From positions 1-7,263 of the forward strand of contig JACVJH010000187.1 of NCBI GenBank assembly GCA_015711895.1: a DNA stretch of 7,263 nucleotides, read 5' to 3'. Each line of letters opens with the position of its first letter. Position 1 is the first letter of the stretch. The position numbers were made by a program, and so were the translations under genes. The notes below the pieces were generated by a model, which made no database searches, was not told the origin of the DNA, and was given only the letters and a program-made list of their open reading frames with translations. Below are positions 1 to 6,386 of this stretch, piece after piece. The stretch is from Candidatus Solincola tengchongensis. GTDB taxonomy: Bacteria; Actinomycetota; Geothermincolia; Geothermincolales; RBG-13-55-18.

Positions 1-137
1 GCGCGCCAGCCGCGGAGGCTCCCCCAGGCGCCGTGCGCTTGGCGTGCGTTCCCGGTGTCGGGTGTGCGGGCCGTCGAGCGCCCGCATGGCCGTATCCCGT
101 GATAAGGAGGGATTATGCGGTGAGGAGAGGCTTCTTC
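1..137. other. Non-coding flank downstream of the cysteine synthase gene
   Basis: No convincing gene is visible here. A good ribosome binding site (AAGGAGG, 104-110, + strand) is followed by ATG at 115, but the reading frame is ATG-CGG-TGA, so it encodes nothing of substance. On the - strand the stretch after the cysteine synthase stop codon has no clear hairpin followed by a T tract, so no intrinsic terminator can be called. Confidence 0.4.
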
Positions 138-1085
138 TTACTCTTTTCCCTTTTGCAGGGAGCGGAGGAAATCCCGGTACACGCACTCCAGGTTGGTACA
201 GGCGAAGCAGTCGGTGCTCAGGTAGCGGTCCCCGCGGTCGGGCAGGATCACCACCACCCGGCCTCTCTCCATCTCCTCGGCCACTTGTAGGGCGGCGTGC
301 ACCGCGGCCCCGGAGGACATGCCCACGAAGAGGCCCTCTATGTTGGCCAGCACTCGCACGGTGTTGAAGGCGCAGCCGTCCTCCACGTTGACCTTGCGGT
401 CGATGATGGAGAGGTCGAGGATGGGAGGGAGGAAGTCCTGGAGGTTACGCAGGCCCTGGATGAGGGACCTGGGATAGGGCTCCACCCCCACGATGGTGAT
501 GTCCGGGTAGACCTCCCGGAGGCGCTTTCCCACCCCGGTTATGGTGCCTCCGGTCCCTATCCCCGCCACTAGGACGTCGATGTCCTCCACCTGGCGCAGT
601 ATCTCCTCTCCCGTCCCTTCGTAATGGGCGCGCACGTTGTCCGGGTTGGCGAACTGGTTGGGATGGTAATAACCGGGTTCCCTTCCCATCTCCTCCGCGC
701 GGGCAATGGCTCCGTTCATGCCCTCTTCGGCAGGGGTGAGGATGACCTCCGCCCCGAAAGCCTGCATGACCCTCCGGCGTTCCACGCTCATGGACTCGGG
801 CATGACGATCTTGATCCGGTACCCCTTGTAGGCGGCCACCATGGCCAGGCCGATCCCCGTGTTTCCGCTGCTGGCCTCCACGATGGTCTTTTCCGGCGTG
901 AGCTCCCCGCGCTTCTCGGCCCCCTCGATCATGGACCTGGCGATGCGGTCCTTGACCGAGCTGCAGGGGTTAAAACCCTCCATCTTGGCGTAGATCTCCA
1001 CGCGCGGGTTACGGGGGACGACCTTGGTGAGTTTCACCACCGGCGTGTTGCCTATGAGCTTCATGGGGTCGGATGCGGTGAACAT
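138..1085 (-). CDS. cysK: Cysteine synthase (O-acetylserine sulfhydrylase family, PLP-dependent)
   Basis: The 315-residue product is a fold-type II PLP enzyme of the CysK/CysM/cystathionine beta-synthase family, at the usual length for stand-alone cytosolic cysteine synthases. These make L-cysteine from O-acetylserine, or O-phosphoserine in some relatives, plus sulfide or another sulfur donor. Visible motifs, in order: GNTP at 12-15; the Schiff-base lysine K45 in SSVKDRIA; the substrate loop SSGNTG at 72-77; the PLP-phosphate loop GTGGT at 177-181; and SSGA at 257-260, which contacts the pyridine nitrogen. Oddities are Cys41 where a Gly is usual before the catalytic lysine, PDRGDRYLST (282-291) where PDSGERYLST is common, and a C-terminal C293-x2-C296-x4-C301 group. 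CysK, CysM and a CBS-like core cannot be separated by eye, so the symbol is provisional. The ATG at 1085 lacks a close Shine-Dalgarno sequence: AAGAAAGG lies 14 bases upstream and only GAGAG is nearer. A promoter sits about 60 bases upstream. It is divergent from the next gene. Confidence 0.93.
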   Translation of the reverse strand: MFTASDPMKLIGNTPVVKLTKVVPRNPRVEIYAKMEGFNPCSSVKDRIARSMIEGAEKRGELTPEKTIVEASSGNTGIGLAMVAAYKGYRIKIVMPESMSVERRRVMQAFGAEVILTPAEEGMNGAIARAEEMGREPGYYHPNQFANPDNVRAHYEGTGEEILRQVEDIDVLVAGIGTGGTITGVGKRLREVYPDITIVGVEPYPRSLIQGLRNLQDFLPPILDLSIIDRKVNVEDGCAFNTVRVLANIEGLFVGMSSGAAVHAALQVAEEMERGRVVVILPDRGDRYLSTDCFACTNLECVYRDFLRSLQKGKE

Positions 1086-1127
1086 GTCTCTCGGGCCAGC
1101 CTTTCTTCCGCGTCGTGAGCTATCAGC

Positions 1128-1133
1128 TATAAT
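1128..1133 (+). promoter_or_regulatory. Possible -10 box facing the metallophosphoesterase gene
   Basis: A perfect TATAAT lies on the + strand here, 225 bases before the phosphoesterase start and only 11 bases from the oppositely oriented TATAAT at 1145-1150. No good -35 hexamer is present at 16-18 bases. It may be a weak or activator-dependent promoter, or one arm of an operator (TATAAT-N11-ATTATA is an inverted repeat). No better + strand promoter was seen between here and 1358. Confidence 0.3.
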
Positions 1134-1144
1134 AAGTCATCCGC

Positions 1145-1172
1145 ATTATATCTTAGCGGCGGGTGGGGTTAA
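1145..1172 (-). promoter_or_regulatory. Probable sigma-70-type promoter of the cysteine synthase gene
   Basis: Reading the - strand there is a perfect TATAAT at 1150-1145, preceded after 16 bases by TTAACC (1172-1167), which matches four of six positions of TTGACA. The -10 box lies about 60 bases before the cysteine synthase ATG, giving a leader of roughly 50 bases. Surrounding DNA is very GC-rich, so an exact TATAAT stands out. The -35 box is weak and the site is predicted by eye only. Confidence 0.55.
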
Positions 1173-1344
1173 AGGTGGGAATGGAAGCCCGCTTCAGGCC
1201 CATCCATACTTTAGCGAACGCCTTCGGGAAAGCATCGCGGATGAGGATCCGATGCGGCGGAGGCGGGAGACCGGATGTCCCGCCGTGCTGCGGCCTTGGG
1301 TTCTGGGGGGATGGGTCACCTGAGTCGCTTGACCTGGTTCGCTT

Positions 1345-1350
1345 AAGGAG
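1345..1350 (+). promoter_or_regulatory. Ribosome binding site that fixes the GTG start at 1359
   Basis: AAGGAG lies eight bases before GTG at 1359. This is the best Shine-Dalgarno sequence for the frame and supports the GTG start. The first conserved phosphoesterase motif follows 25 codons later. Confidence 0.7.
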
Positions 1351-1358
1351 ACCCGGCA

Positions 1359-2420
1359 GTGGAACGCGGAGGAAGTTCCCGTCCTGCAGTGGGGGCGGAA
1401 TGCGGTGATTGCCGCAGGGTGGTGGTCCTGAGCGATACCCATTTCGGGGAAAGGGGCGCCCTGCTCTCCGAACCCCGGACCGTGGAGGCCTTCCTCGGGG
1501 AGCTGGAAGGCCTGGGGGAAGTGGACCTACTGGTGCTCCTGGGGGACACCTGGGACCTCTGGAGGACCGGCCTCAGGGAGGCGCATGCCGCGGGAGCGCA
1601 TTTCTTCCGCCGCCTCGCGAGATGGGGAGGCGCGCGGGGCCTGGTCCTGGTGGCCGGGAACCACGATCATCACCTGGCCCTGGTGTGCTCCGAGGAGAGG
1701 CTGCGACGGGAGATGGGATGGTATTATTTTCCATTAAAACCGGGAGATCCACCCGGGAGCGCCGGGGAGGCCGGTCCGGCATGGGATGCGGCCGCCGGCG
1801 TCTCCCTTTCCTGCGGCATGGAGGTCGAGGGACTTTCCCTGCGTCTCGTCCATCCTTTTCTGCCCCTCCGGGTGGGAGGCCGGGACGTCCTCCTCATGCA
1901 CGGCCATCACCTGGATTTCTTCAGCCGTTCCTTTTGGTGGGCGAAGACGGCATGGCTGGCCCGGTGGGTGCTCGGGAGGTCCCGCGGCATAACCCTCTCG
2001 GACATAGACCGTCTCAACAGGCCTTTCTTCGAGCTCCTCACCTTCACCGCGGAGGTCCCCGAGATACGCCGGGTGGAATACCTGGCCTACCGCTTCCTCC
2101 GGCTGCTGGCTCGCCTGCTGCGTTTCCATACCCGCACGGGGAGCAGCCCTCGCCGCTACACCACGGTGGGTGAGAACGTCCACGAGGCGGAGGAACTCCT
2201 CTCCGGGTTGCTCCCCGGGTACCTTCCCGATGTCTTCGTCTTCGGGCACACGCACCGGGCCGGGCTGGAGCGCGTGCGGGTGGGCGGGAAGGGCCTGCTC
2301 CTGGCCAACACCGGGTGCTGGCTGGAGGAAGAGGACGGCGGTTCGCCCGGGACCTATCTGGTCCTGGACGGGGGCGTGCGGCTGCGCCGTCTCTATGACT
2401 GGGAGATCGAGGCCTCCTGA
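1359..2420 (+). CDS. LpxH-like calcineurin-type metallophosphoesterase
   Basis: The 353-residue protein has the full set of dimetal-binding blocks of calcineurin-like phosphoesterases: D26-x-H28 (SDTH), G62-D63 in LLGDTWDLW, G100-N101-H102-D103, H181 in LMHGHH, and G296-H297-T298-H299. Pattern and order resemble UDP-2,3-diacylglucosamine pyrophosphatase LpxH, which hydrolyses the pyrophosphate of a lipid A precursor at the inner membrane face. It is about 110 residues longer than the roughly 240-residue E. coli enzyme. The extra length includes residues 187-257 between the fourth and fifth blocks, which are rich in Trp, Phe, Leu and Arg and look like amphipathic helices that could cap the active site or contact the membrane. 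There is no signal peptide. The substrate is not certain: if the host lacks lipid A, another nucleotide-diphospho-lipid or phospholipid is possible. It stands alone, divergent from the cysteine synthase and convergent with the methyltransferase. The GTG start is supported by AAGGAG eight bases upstream. Confidence 0.85.
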   Translation: MERGGSSRPAVGAECGDCRRVVVLSDTHFGERGALLSEPRTVEAFLGELEGLGEVDLLVLLGDTWDLWRTGLREAHAAGAHFFRRLARWGGARGLVLVAGNHDHHLALVCSEERLRREMGWYYFPLKPGDPPGSAGEAGPAWDAAAGVSLSCGMEVEGLSLRLVHPFLPLRVGGRDVLLMHGHHLDFFSRSFWWAKTAWLARWVLGRSRGITLSDIDRLNRPFFELLTFTAEVPEIRRVEYLAYRFLRLLARLLRFHTRTGSSPRRYTTVGENVHEAEELLSGLLPGYLPDVFVFGHTHRAGLERVRVGGKGLLLANTGCWLEEEDGGSPGTYLVLDGGVRLRRLYDWEIEAS

Positions 2421-2429
2421 CGGGGCGAG

Positions 2430-2457
2430 CGGAGGGGGCTCCGTGAGCGCCGCTTTT
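2430..2457 (+). terminator. Weak candidate terminator after the phosphoesterase gene
   Basis: Ten bases after the stop codon, CGGAG (2430-2434) can pair with CTCCG (2439-2443) around a GGGG loop, and a TTTT run occurs at 2454-2457. The T run is short and ten bases from the stem, so this is a poor intrinsic terminator. It is the only candidate seen in the 90-base gap between the two convergent genes. Confidence 0.2.
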
Positions 2458-2510
2458 CCGGAGGGGCCAAGAGAGCTGTACCGAGCTCGGCGTCCGCGCC
2501 CACGCCCTTT

Positions 2511-3527
2511 TCAGATACGGAAACGGTGGGAGGCCTCCTTCATGATGCGCAGGTTCTGGAAGGGGGTGTCCAGGCCCAGGCCGCAGGGAGGGCTGATCAT
2601 GGCCGCACCGCGGCGCACGGCCAGAAGGGTTTCCTCCAGGACCATCTCCGGCGGGAAGTAGTGGACCAGGGAAGCGGGTACCGTCCCGATGATGGGTTTG
2701 CCCAGGATGCGATGGGCCTCCGCTGGGTCCACCTCGGCCTCGAAGGAATAGGCGTCCATCACCGTCTCCCGGCACATGCGCACCTGCTCCATGCGCCCCC
2801 CGCAGACGTGGAGTATGAGTTTGGCCCCTCCCAGGTGGGCGTAGCGGCTCAGCTCGTTGAGGTAAGGGAGAACGTTGGTGAAGAGGTCGAACCCCAGGTA
2901 GGCGCCGGTCCGCGCCGCCGGTTCGTGGATCATGATGCTGTCCGCCCCCCTCTCCACCATGGCCTCCGCATAGGCGCAGAGGAAGGATATCAACCCTTCC
3001 AGAAGGCGGTCCAGGAACCCCGGGTCCTTCTTGATGAGCTCCAGGAGGACCGAGGGGCGGATCAGTGAGGACACCAGGGTGGCCGGACCGGCCAGGTTGC
3101 CGATGAGGGGGGCGCTGGGCCGCATCTCATGGGCCAGCTCCAGGGCCCGCAGGACCTGCGGGATGCGCCCGTGGTTGAGGAGGGCGGGAAGGGCGCCGGC
3201 GGCGATCTCCTCGGGGGAGGCCTGGGGAAAGGCGGTGATGCGGGGCAGGGTGGTCCCGTCGCCTATGTCCACCCGGGCCCCGAGGGCTTCCGCCTCCACC
3301 GTCAGGCACAGGGGTAGGCCGATGTTGTCGAAACCGATGGTGTCGTAGCAGGCCACGGCCAGTTCGGCCATCATCACCCCGCTGTAGTGGGCGGCGGGAA
3401 GGGGGATGCGGAACCGCTCCAGGACCTCGTGGGTGACCACGTTTATGAGCCCACCGGGTCCCAGGACGGGAAAGCGCGGTGTGGGCTTGCCCTCCAGGGC
3501 GGACAGGATAAGCTCACGACGGTCCAA
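2511..3527 (-). CDS. MtaA-type corrinoid methyltransferase (uroporphyrinogen decarboxylase superfamily)
   Basis: The 338-residue protein belongs to the uroporphyrinogen decarboxylase (UroD) superfamily in its methyltransferase branch (MtaA, MtbA, CmuA C-terminal domain). These TIM-barrel enzymes use a zinc-bound thiolate acceptor and exchange methyl groups with a corrinoid, usually as methylcobamide:coenzyme M methyltransferase or a bacterial analogue. The zinc motif His-x-Cys plus a distant Cys is intact: H240 and C242 in HVCGGR, and C315 in PPCGLGLDTP. LCLTVEAEALGARVDIG (73-89) is also characteristic of MtaA. The N-terminal UroD signature for haem synthesis (PVWxMRQAGR) is absent, with PVLGPGGLINV (20-30) in its place, so a role in haem synthesis is unlikely. 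TTG at 3527 is chosen because AGGGAGG lies five bases upstream and the protein then begins at the family's usual N terminus; further upstream the frame is arginine- and proline-rich noise. No corrinoid protein or substrate-specific partner is encoded in the window, so the methyl donor and acceptor are unknown. Divergent from the LUD gene. Confidence 0.88.
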   Translation of the reverse strand: MDRRELILSALEGKPTPRFPVLGPGGLINVVTHEVLERFRIPLPAAHYSGVMMAELAVACYDTIGFDNIGLPLCLTVEAEALGARVDIGDGTTLPRITAFPQASPEEIAAGALPALLNHGRIPQVLRALELAHEMRPSAPLIGNLAGPATLVSSLIRPSVLLELIKKDPGFLDRLLEGLISFLCAYAEAMVERGADSIMIHEPAARTGAYLGFDLFTNVLPYLNELSRYAHLGGAKLILHVCGGRMEQVRMCRETVMDAYSFEAEVDPAEAHRILGKPIIGTVPASLVHYFPPEMVLEETLLAVRRGAAMISPPCGLGLDTPFQNLRIMKEASHRFRI

Positions 3528-3532
3528 ACTCC

Positions 3533-3539
3533 CCTCCCT
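3533..3539 (-). promoter_or_regulatory. Ribosome binding site that fixes the TTG start of the methyltransferase
   Basis: On the - strand AGGGAGG lies five bases before TTG at 3527. No ATG or GTG in this frame has comparable support near the first conserved residues, so the TTG is taken as the start. Confidence 0.65.
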
Positions 3540-3576
3540 TCGGCCGTCCCGGTTGTTGCGGGCCGGTCGCCGCTGG

Positions 3577-3606
3577 ATTATATACCTCTTATCGGCCGAT
3601 TTCCAA
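3577..3606 (-). promoter_or_regulatory. Probable sigma-70-type promoter of the methyltransferase gene
   Basis: Reading the - strand, TTGGAA (3606-3601, four of six matches to TTGACA) is followed after 18 bases by a perfect TATAAT (3582-3577). Transcription would begin near 3570 and give a leader of roughly 43 bases with the Shine-Dalgarno sequence near its end. Both boxes and their position are good; this is one of the stronger promoters in the window. Confidence 0.6.
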
Positions 3607-3841
3607 ACCGGTTGAACGCCGGGGACGGGAGGCGGGTCGGAGGGGCCGTCGGCGCCGGAAAGGGTGGTGCGTGGCGGCACTCCCATGGTCACGCCCGGAG
3701 CGGTCCTGGCGGCCGGGCGGGGAAGCGAGGGAGTCGCTCCCGGTACGGAAAGGGGAAAGGCACCGATGCCTCCCCTCGGAGGGTTCTCGAGCCGGTCGAG
3801 CGGCGGACGTCTTGGGAAGGGATCCGGAAAGGAGAGAGAGC
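3607..3841 (+). promoter_or_regulatory. Leader region of the LUD gene with three possible stem-loops
   Basis: This part of the 314-base divergent gap holds no gene. Three short inverted repeats occur in a row: GGGAG/CTCCC (3729-3741, three-base loop); GGGGA-AA-GGCA paired with TGCC-TCCCC (3752-3775, nine pairs, CCGA loop, two-base AA bulge); and CTCGA/TCGAG (3786-3800). None has a T tract, so they are not intrinsic terminators. I do not recognise a cobalamin or SAM riboswitch; in particular no B12 box was found. No convincing + strand promoter is visible. Short GC-rich inverted repeats are common at this base composition, so function is uncertain. Confidence 0.3.
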
Positions 3842-4495
3842 ATGAGCTACTCGGAGATGGGGGAGGTCTGGTCTCAGTACGTAAGGGTTCGCTGCGAGCG
3901 AGCCGTGGAGGTCCTGCGGAGGAGGGAGTTCGACGCCCGCTTCTTCCCCACCCGGGAGGAGGTCGTGGAGGCCGTCCTGGAGGCCATCCCTCAGGGCCAG
4001 TCCGTGGGCTGCGGCGGTTCCTGGACCATGCGCCAGCTGGGGGTCCTTGACGCTCTGAGGGAACGGGGCCACCCGGTCTACGCCCACGAGGGGGGCATGA
4101 GCTTCGAGGAGACCATGCGCGTACGCCGCGAGGCGCTGGCCTGCCCCTTCTACCTCTCAAGCGCCAACGCGGTGACCATGCGGGGGGAGATCGTCAACGT
4201 GGACGGCATCGGCAATCGGGTGGCGGGTATATCCTTCGGCCCGTCCACGGTCATCATCGTGGCCGGGTACAACAAGCTGGTGCCGGACCTGGAAGCCGCC
4301 TTCCAGCGCATCCGGGAGGTGGCCGCCCCGGCCAATGCCATACGCTATAACCTGGACACTCCCTGCGTGCGCAGGGGGCAGTGCACCGACTGCAACCGGC
4401 CGGCCAGCATCTGCCGGGTGACCACGATAGTCAGCCGTCGTCCCATGATGACCGATTTCAAGGTCTTCCTGGTGGGTGAGTCGCTGGGTTTTTGA
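3842..4495 (+). CDS. LUD-domain protein (LutC/YkgG-like) with a four-cysteine C-terminal cluster
   Basis: The 217-residue protein is a stand-alone LUD domain (formerly DUF162), the family of LutC and the C-terminal part of LutB, which take part in L-lactate oxidation in Bacillus. Family features are VGCGGS (55-60), the block SANAVTMRGEIVNVDGIGNR (107-126), the following FGPSTVIIVAGYNKLV (132-147) and the end VFLVGESLGF (208-217). The C-terminal third holds C175-x5-C181-x2-C184-x6-C191, a spacing that could bind an iron-sulfur cluster or zinc. LutA- and LutB-like partners are not in the window, so lactate oxidation cannot be claimed. No signal peptide or membrane segment is seen, suggesting a cytosolic protein. 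The frame is open from 3671, but ATG at 3842 is chosen because AAAGGAG (3828-3834) sits seven bases upstream and the upstream part looks non-coding. Divergent from the methyltransferase, it may serve the same C1 or redox pathway, but this is inference. Confidence 0.85.
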   Translation: MSYSEMGEVWSQYVRVRCERAVEVLRRREFDARFFPTREEVVEAVLEAIPQGQSVGCGGSWTMRQLGVLDALRERGHPVYAHEGGMSFEETMRVRREALACPFYLSSANAVTMRGEIVNVDGIGNRVAGISFGPSTVIIVAGYNKLVPDLEAAFQRIREVAAPANAIRYNLDTPCVRRGQCTDCNRPASICRVTTIVSRRPMMTDFKVFLVGESLGF

Positions 4496-4665
4496 GGGGC
4501 GGCCTTGTCATCCGTCCATCCCGGAAGCGGACTCTGCTGGTTACGGCCGCTGAGTCGCCGGTCCTTCGAGCCGCGGTCTTGTCGTCGACGCTCCCTGCGG
4601 GGAAGCCCGGCAACCGTGTCGCTGGTCGAGACGTTCGCTGCGACCGAACCCCGGCTTTCCCGGCC

Positions 4666-4704
4666 CCCCGCCCTTCCGCGTGGTTCTTCTTCGGGGAGGC
4701 GGGG
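4666..4704. repeat. Inverted repeat between convergent genes, possible bidirectional terminator
   Basis: CCCCGCC (4666-4672) is complementary to GGCGGGG (4698-4704) with a 25-base loop. It lies in the 238-base gap between the convergent LUD and carboxylesterase genes. There is no T tract on either strand, so efficient intrinsic termination is doubtful. Nothing else in 4496-4733 could be recognised. Confidence 0.2.
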
Positions 4705-4733
4705 TAGAGGGAGCCCGCTCACCGGAGCCGGCG

Positions 4734-6341
4734 TCAATATCCGCTTCTCCTGAGAGACAGGTCATAGGCTTCCTGGAAGAAACCGGAATGCTGGAGGATT
4801 CCCTCCCCCAGCTCCAGGTAGGGTGCTTCGCCTTCTTCATAAGATGGCCACTCCGGGAGCCCTGCGGTATTGGGGTCCCCGCTTCGCGCGAAGGCCGTCC
4901 AGTAGGCCATCATGGCCTTGGAGAGCCGGAGGTCCGCCTCTTCCAGGCCGGAGATCCGCACCTTGTCCAGGGTCCCGAAGACGTACATGATCTCCAACCC
5001 GTGGAAGGAACCCAGGTGCCTCACACGGGGGTCTCCCGCTTCCCTGGTGAAATAATAGACGTAGCAGGGCATACCCTTCGCGGAGAGGCACTCCACGGTG
5101 AACCTCGCCGAGGCGGCGAAGCCGAGCTCGGTGATGAGCCGGGCGAGGGCCGGCTTGACCTGCTCCGGACCTCCGGCGGGATAGCGGGCCAGCACCTCCT
5201 GCGCCAGGCCGCCGTAGAGGAAAGGAAGCATCGTCCTGTACTGCTCCAGCGATATGTCCGGTGCGAATATGGTCCCCTCGTCGGCGTTGATGCCCGTGAG
5301 GAGGGGGGTATCGGCCGTGTTCCCCGATGCGAAGGCCTCCAACGGCGGTTCGGGTAGAAGGTATCCGTCGATGTTGGGGCTCAGGTTGATGGGGCTCATG
5401 AAGGGATTGTCGGTGGACGCGGCCTCCAGGAGTTTCTCCGCCGGTACGGCGCGCAGGGCGGCGAGCTCGTCATAGGCCTGGTCGCATCCGAGCTTCTTGG
5501 ACATCTCCAAGCCCGTCTTCTCCGCTTCCCTCAGGGTGGGGACCTTGTTCACCGGGAGACCCAGCTCGGTGAGGGGACCGCTTTCCACGATGGCCCGCTG
5601 GAAGAGCCCATCCGCCAGGGGGCTGGTCATGAGGTAGAGTATGCTCATCCCCCCGGCGGATTCACCGAACACGGTGACGTTTCCCGGATCCCCACCGAAA
5701 GCGGCGATGTTCCTCCGCACCCACTCCAGGGCGGCCACCTGGTCCAGCAGCCCGTAATTCCCGGAGACCCCGTGCGGGGATTCCTCGGAGAGAAGGGGAT
5801 GGGCCATGAAGCCCAGGGGACCCAACCGGTAATTTATGGTAACCACGACCACCCCTCTCGAGGCCAACCCTGTGCCGTCGTAGATGGGGAGGGAGCCCGA
5901 GCCGCTCTTGAAGGCCCCGCCGTGTATCCACACCATGACCGGGAGGCGGTCATCCGGGCTCTCCGCCGGTGTCCATACGTTGAGGTACAGGCAGTCCTCG
6001 CTGGTCTCCCCCACATCCAGCTGCCCCGTCCAGTCCTCCCTGACCTGGGGACAGGAGGGCCCGTATGCCAGGCAGGGGCGCACCTCTTTCCAGGGTTCCA
6101 CCGGCTGGGGTTCCCTCCAGCGCAGATCGCCGACCGGAGGTGCGGCATAGGGTATGCCGAGGAAGGAACGGATGCCGTTGTCCAGACGCCCGCTTATGGG
6201 GCCGCTGTCCAGCACGGGGTTGTCCAGGTTGCCCGCCGGTCTCACGGATCTCCCGCAGCCCGGCGCGAACAAGGCCGTGGCGGACAGGAAGAGCGCCGCC
6301 AGGATGACGAGGATACGCCTTGTAGAGAGGTTGGAACGCAC
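4734..6341 (-). CDS. Type B carboxylesterase, secreted or lipid-anchored
   Basis: The 535-residue protein is a full-length alpha/beta-hydrolase of the type B carboxylesterase/cholinesterase family, which hydrolyses carboxylic esters. The catalytic triad is visible: nucleophile S228 in GESAGG (226-231), acid E355 in NADEGT, and H447 in SFHGLE. The oxyanion-hole motif HGGAF is at 140-144. C97 and C117 (SEDCLYLNVW) match the conserved first disulfide of the family, consistent with export. The C terminus has the typical MMAYWTAFARSGDPN pattern. Residues 1-28 form a signal peptide: basic start RSNLSTRR, hydrophobic core ILVILAALFLSATALF, then APGC with C29. The cysteine suggests a lipoprotein, but Ala at -3 and Pro at -2 make a weak lipobox, so ordinary secretion is possible. 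Start is GTG at 6341, supported by AAAGGAGG (6348-6355 on the - strand) six bases upstream. It appears monocistronic. The natural substrate cannot be inferred. Confidence 0.93.
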   Translation of the reverse strand: MRSNLSTRRILVILAALFLSATALFAPGCGRSVRPAGNLDNPVLDSGPISGRLDNGIRSFLGIPYAAPPVGDLRWREPQPVEPWKEVRPCLAYGPSCPQVREDWTGQLDVGETSEDCLYLNVWTPAESPDDRLPVMVWIHGGAFKSGSGSLPIYDGTGLASRGVVVVTINYRLGPLGFMAHPLLSEESPHGVSGNYGLLDQVAALEWVRRNIAAFGGDPGNVTVFGESAGGMSILYLMTSPLADGLFQRAIVESGPLTELGLPVNKVPTLREAEKTGLEMSKKLGCDQAYDELAALRAVPAEKLLEAASTDNPFMSPINLSPNIDGYLLPEPPLEAFASGNTADTPLLTGINADEGTIFAPDISLEQYRTMLPFLYGGLAQEVLARYPAGGPEQVKPALARLITELGFAASARFTVECLSAKGMPCYVYYFTREAGDPRVRHLGSFHGLEIMYVFGTLDKVRISGLEEADLRLSKAMMAYWTAFARSGDPNTAGLPEWPSYEEGEAPYLELGEGILQHSGFFQEAYDLSLRRSGY

Positions 6342-6347
6342 GGATGC

Positions 6348-6355
6348 CCTCCTTT
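6348..6355 (-). promoter_or_regulatory. Ribosome binding site that fixes the GTG start of the carboxylesterase
   Basis: AAAGGAGG on the - strand lies six bases before GTG at 6341. It places the start directly ahead of a normal signal peptide. Confidence 0.75.
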
Positions 6356-6380
6356 CTCGCCGCTTCAGAGGACCAAGGTC

Positions 6381-6386
6381 ATTTTA
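6381..6386 (-). promoter_or_regulatory. Possible -10 box of the carboxylesterase gene
   Basis: TAAAAT on the - strand (five of six matches to TATAAT) lies 39 bases before the GTG start. No recognisable -35 hexamer is found 16-18 bases further upstream, so this is a weak candidate. Confidence 0.3.

Noticed and set aside
104..123. Strong Shine-Dalgarno sequence followed by ATG at 115
   Set aside because: The frame stops after two codons (ATG-CGG-TGA). A GTG at 120 opens a frame that is antisense to the cysteine synthase and has no recognisable product.
2482..2494. CGAGCTCGGTAC on the - strand, identical to part of the pUC polylinker
   Set aside because: Only about 12 bases match, and flanking bases differ from the vector on both sides, so this is a chance match and not vector contamination.
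3671..3841. Upstream extension of the LUD frame to 3671
   Set aside because: No family similarity in the extra 57 codons, and ATG at 3842 has AAAGGAG seven bases upstream.
3528..4160. Upstream extension of the methyltransferase frame to an ATG at 4160
   Set aside because: The added stretch is arginine-, proline- and glycine-rich with no domain, overlaps the LUD gene on the other strand and includes the promoter. The TTG at 3527 has a ribosome binding site and fits family length.
4505..4753. 82-codon + strand frame between the LUD and carboxylesterase genes
   Set aside because: Arginine- and serine-rich translation with no motif and no ribosome binding site; it overlaps the carboxylesterase end.
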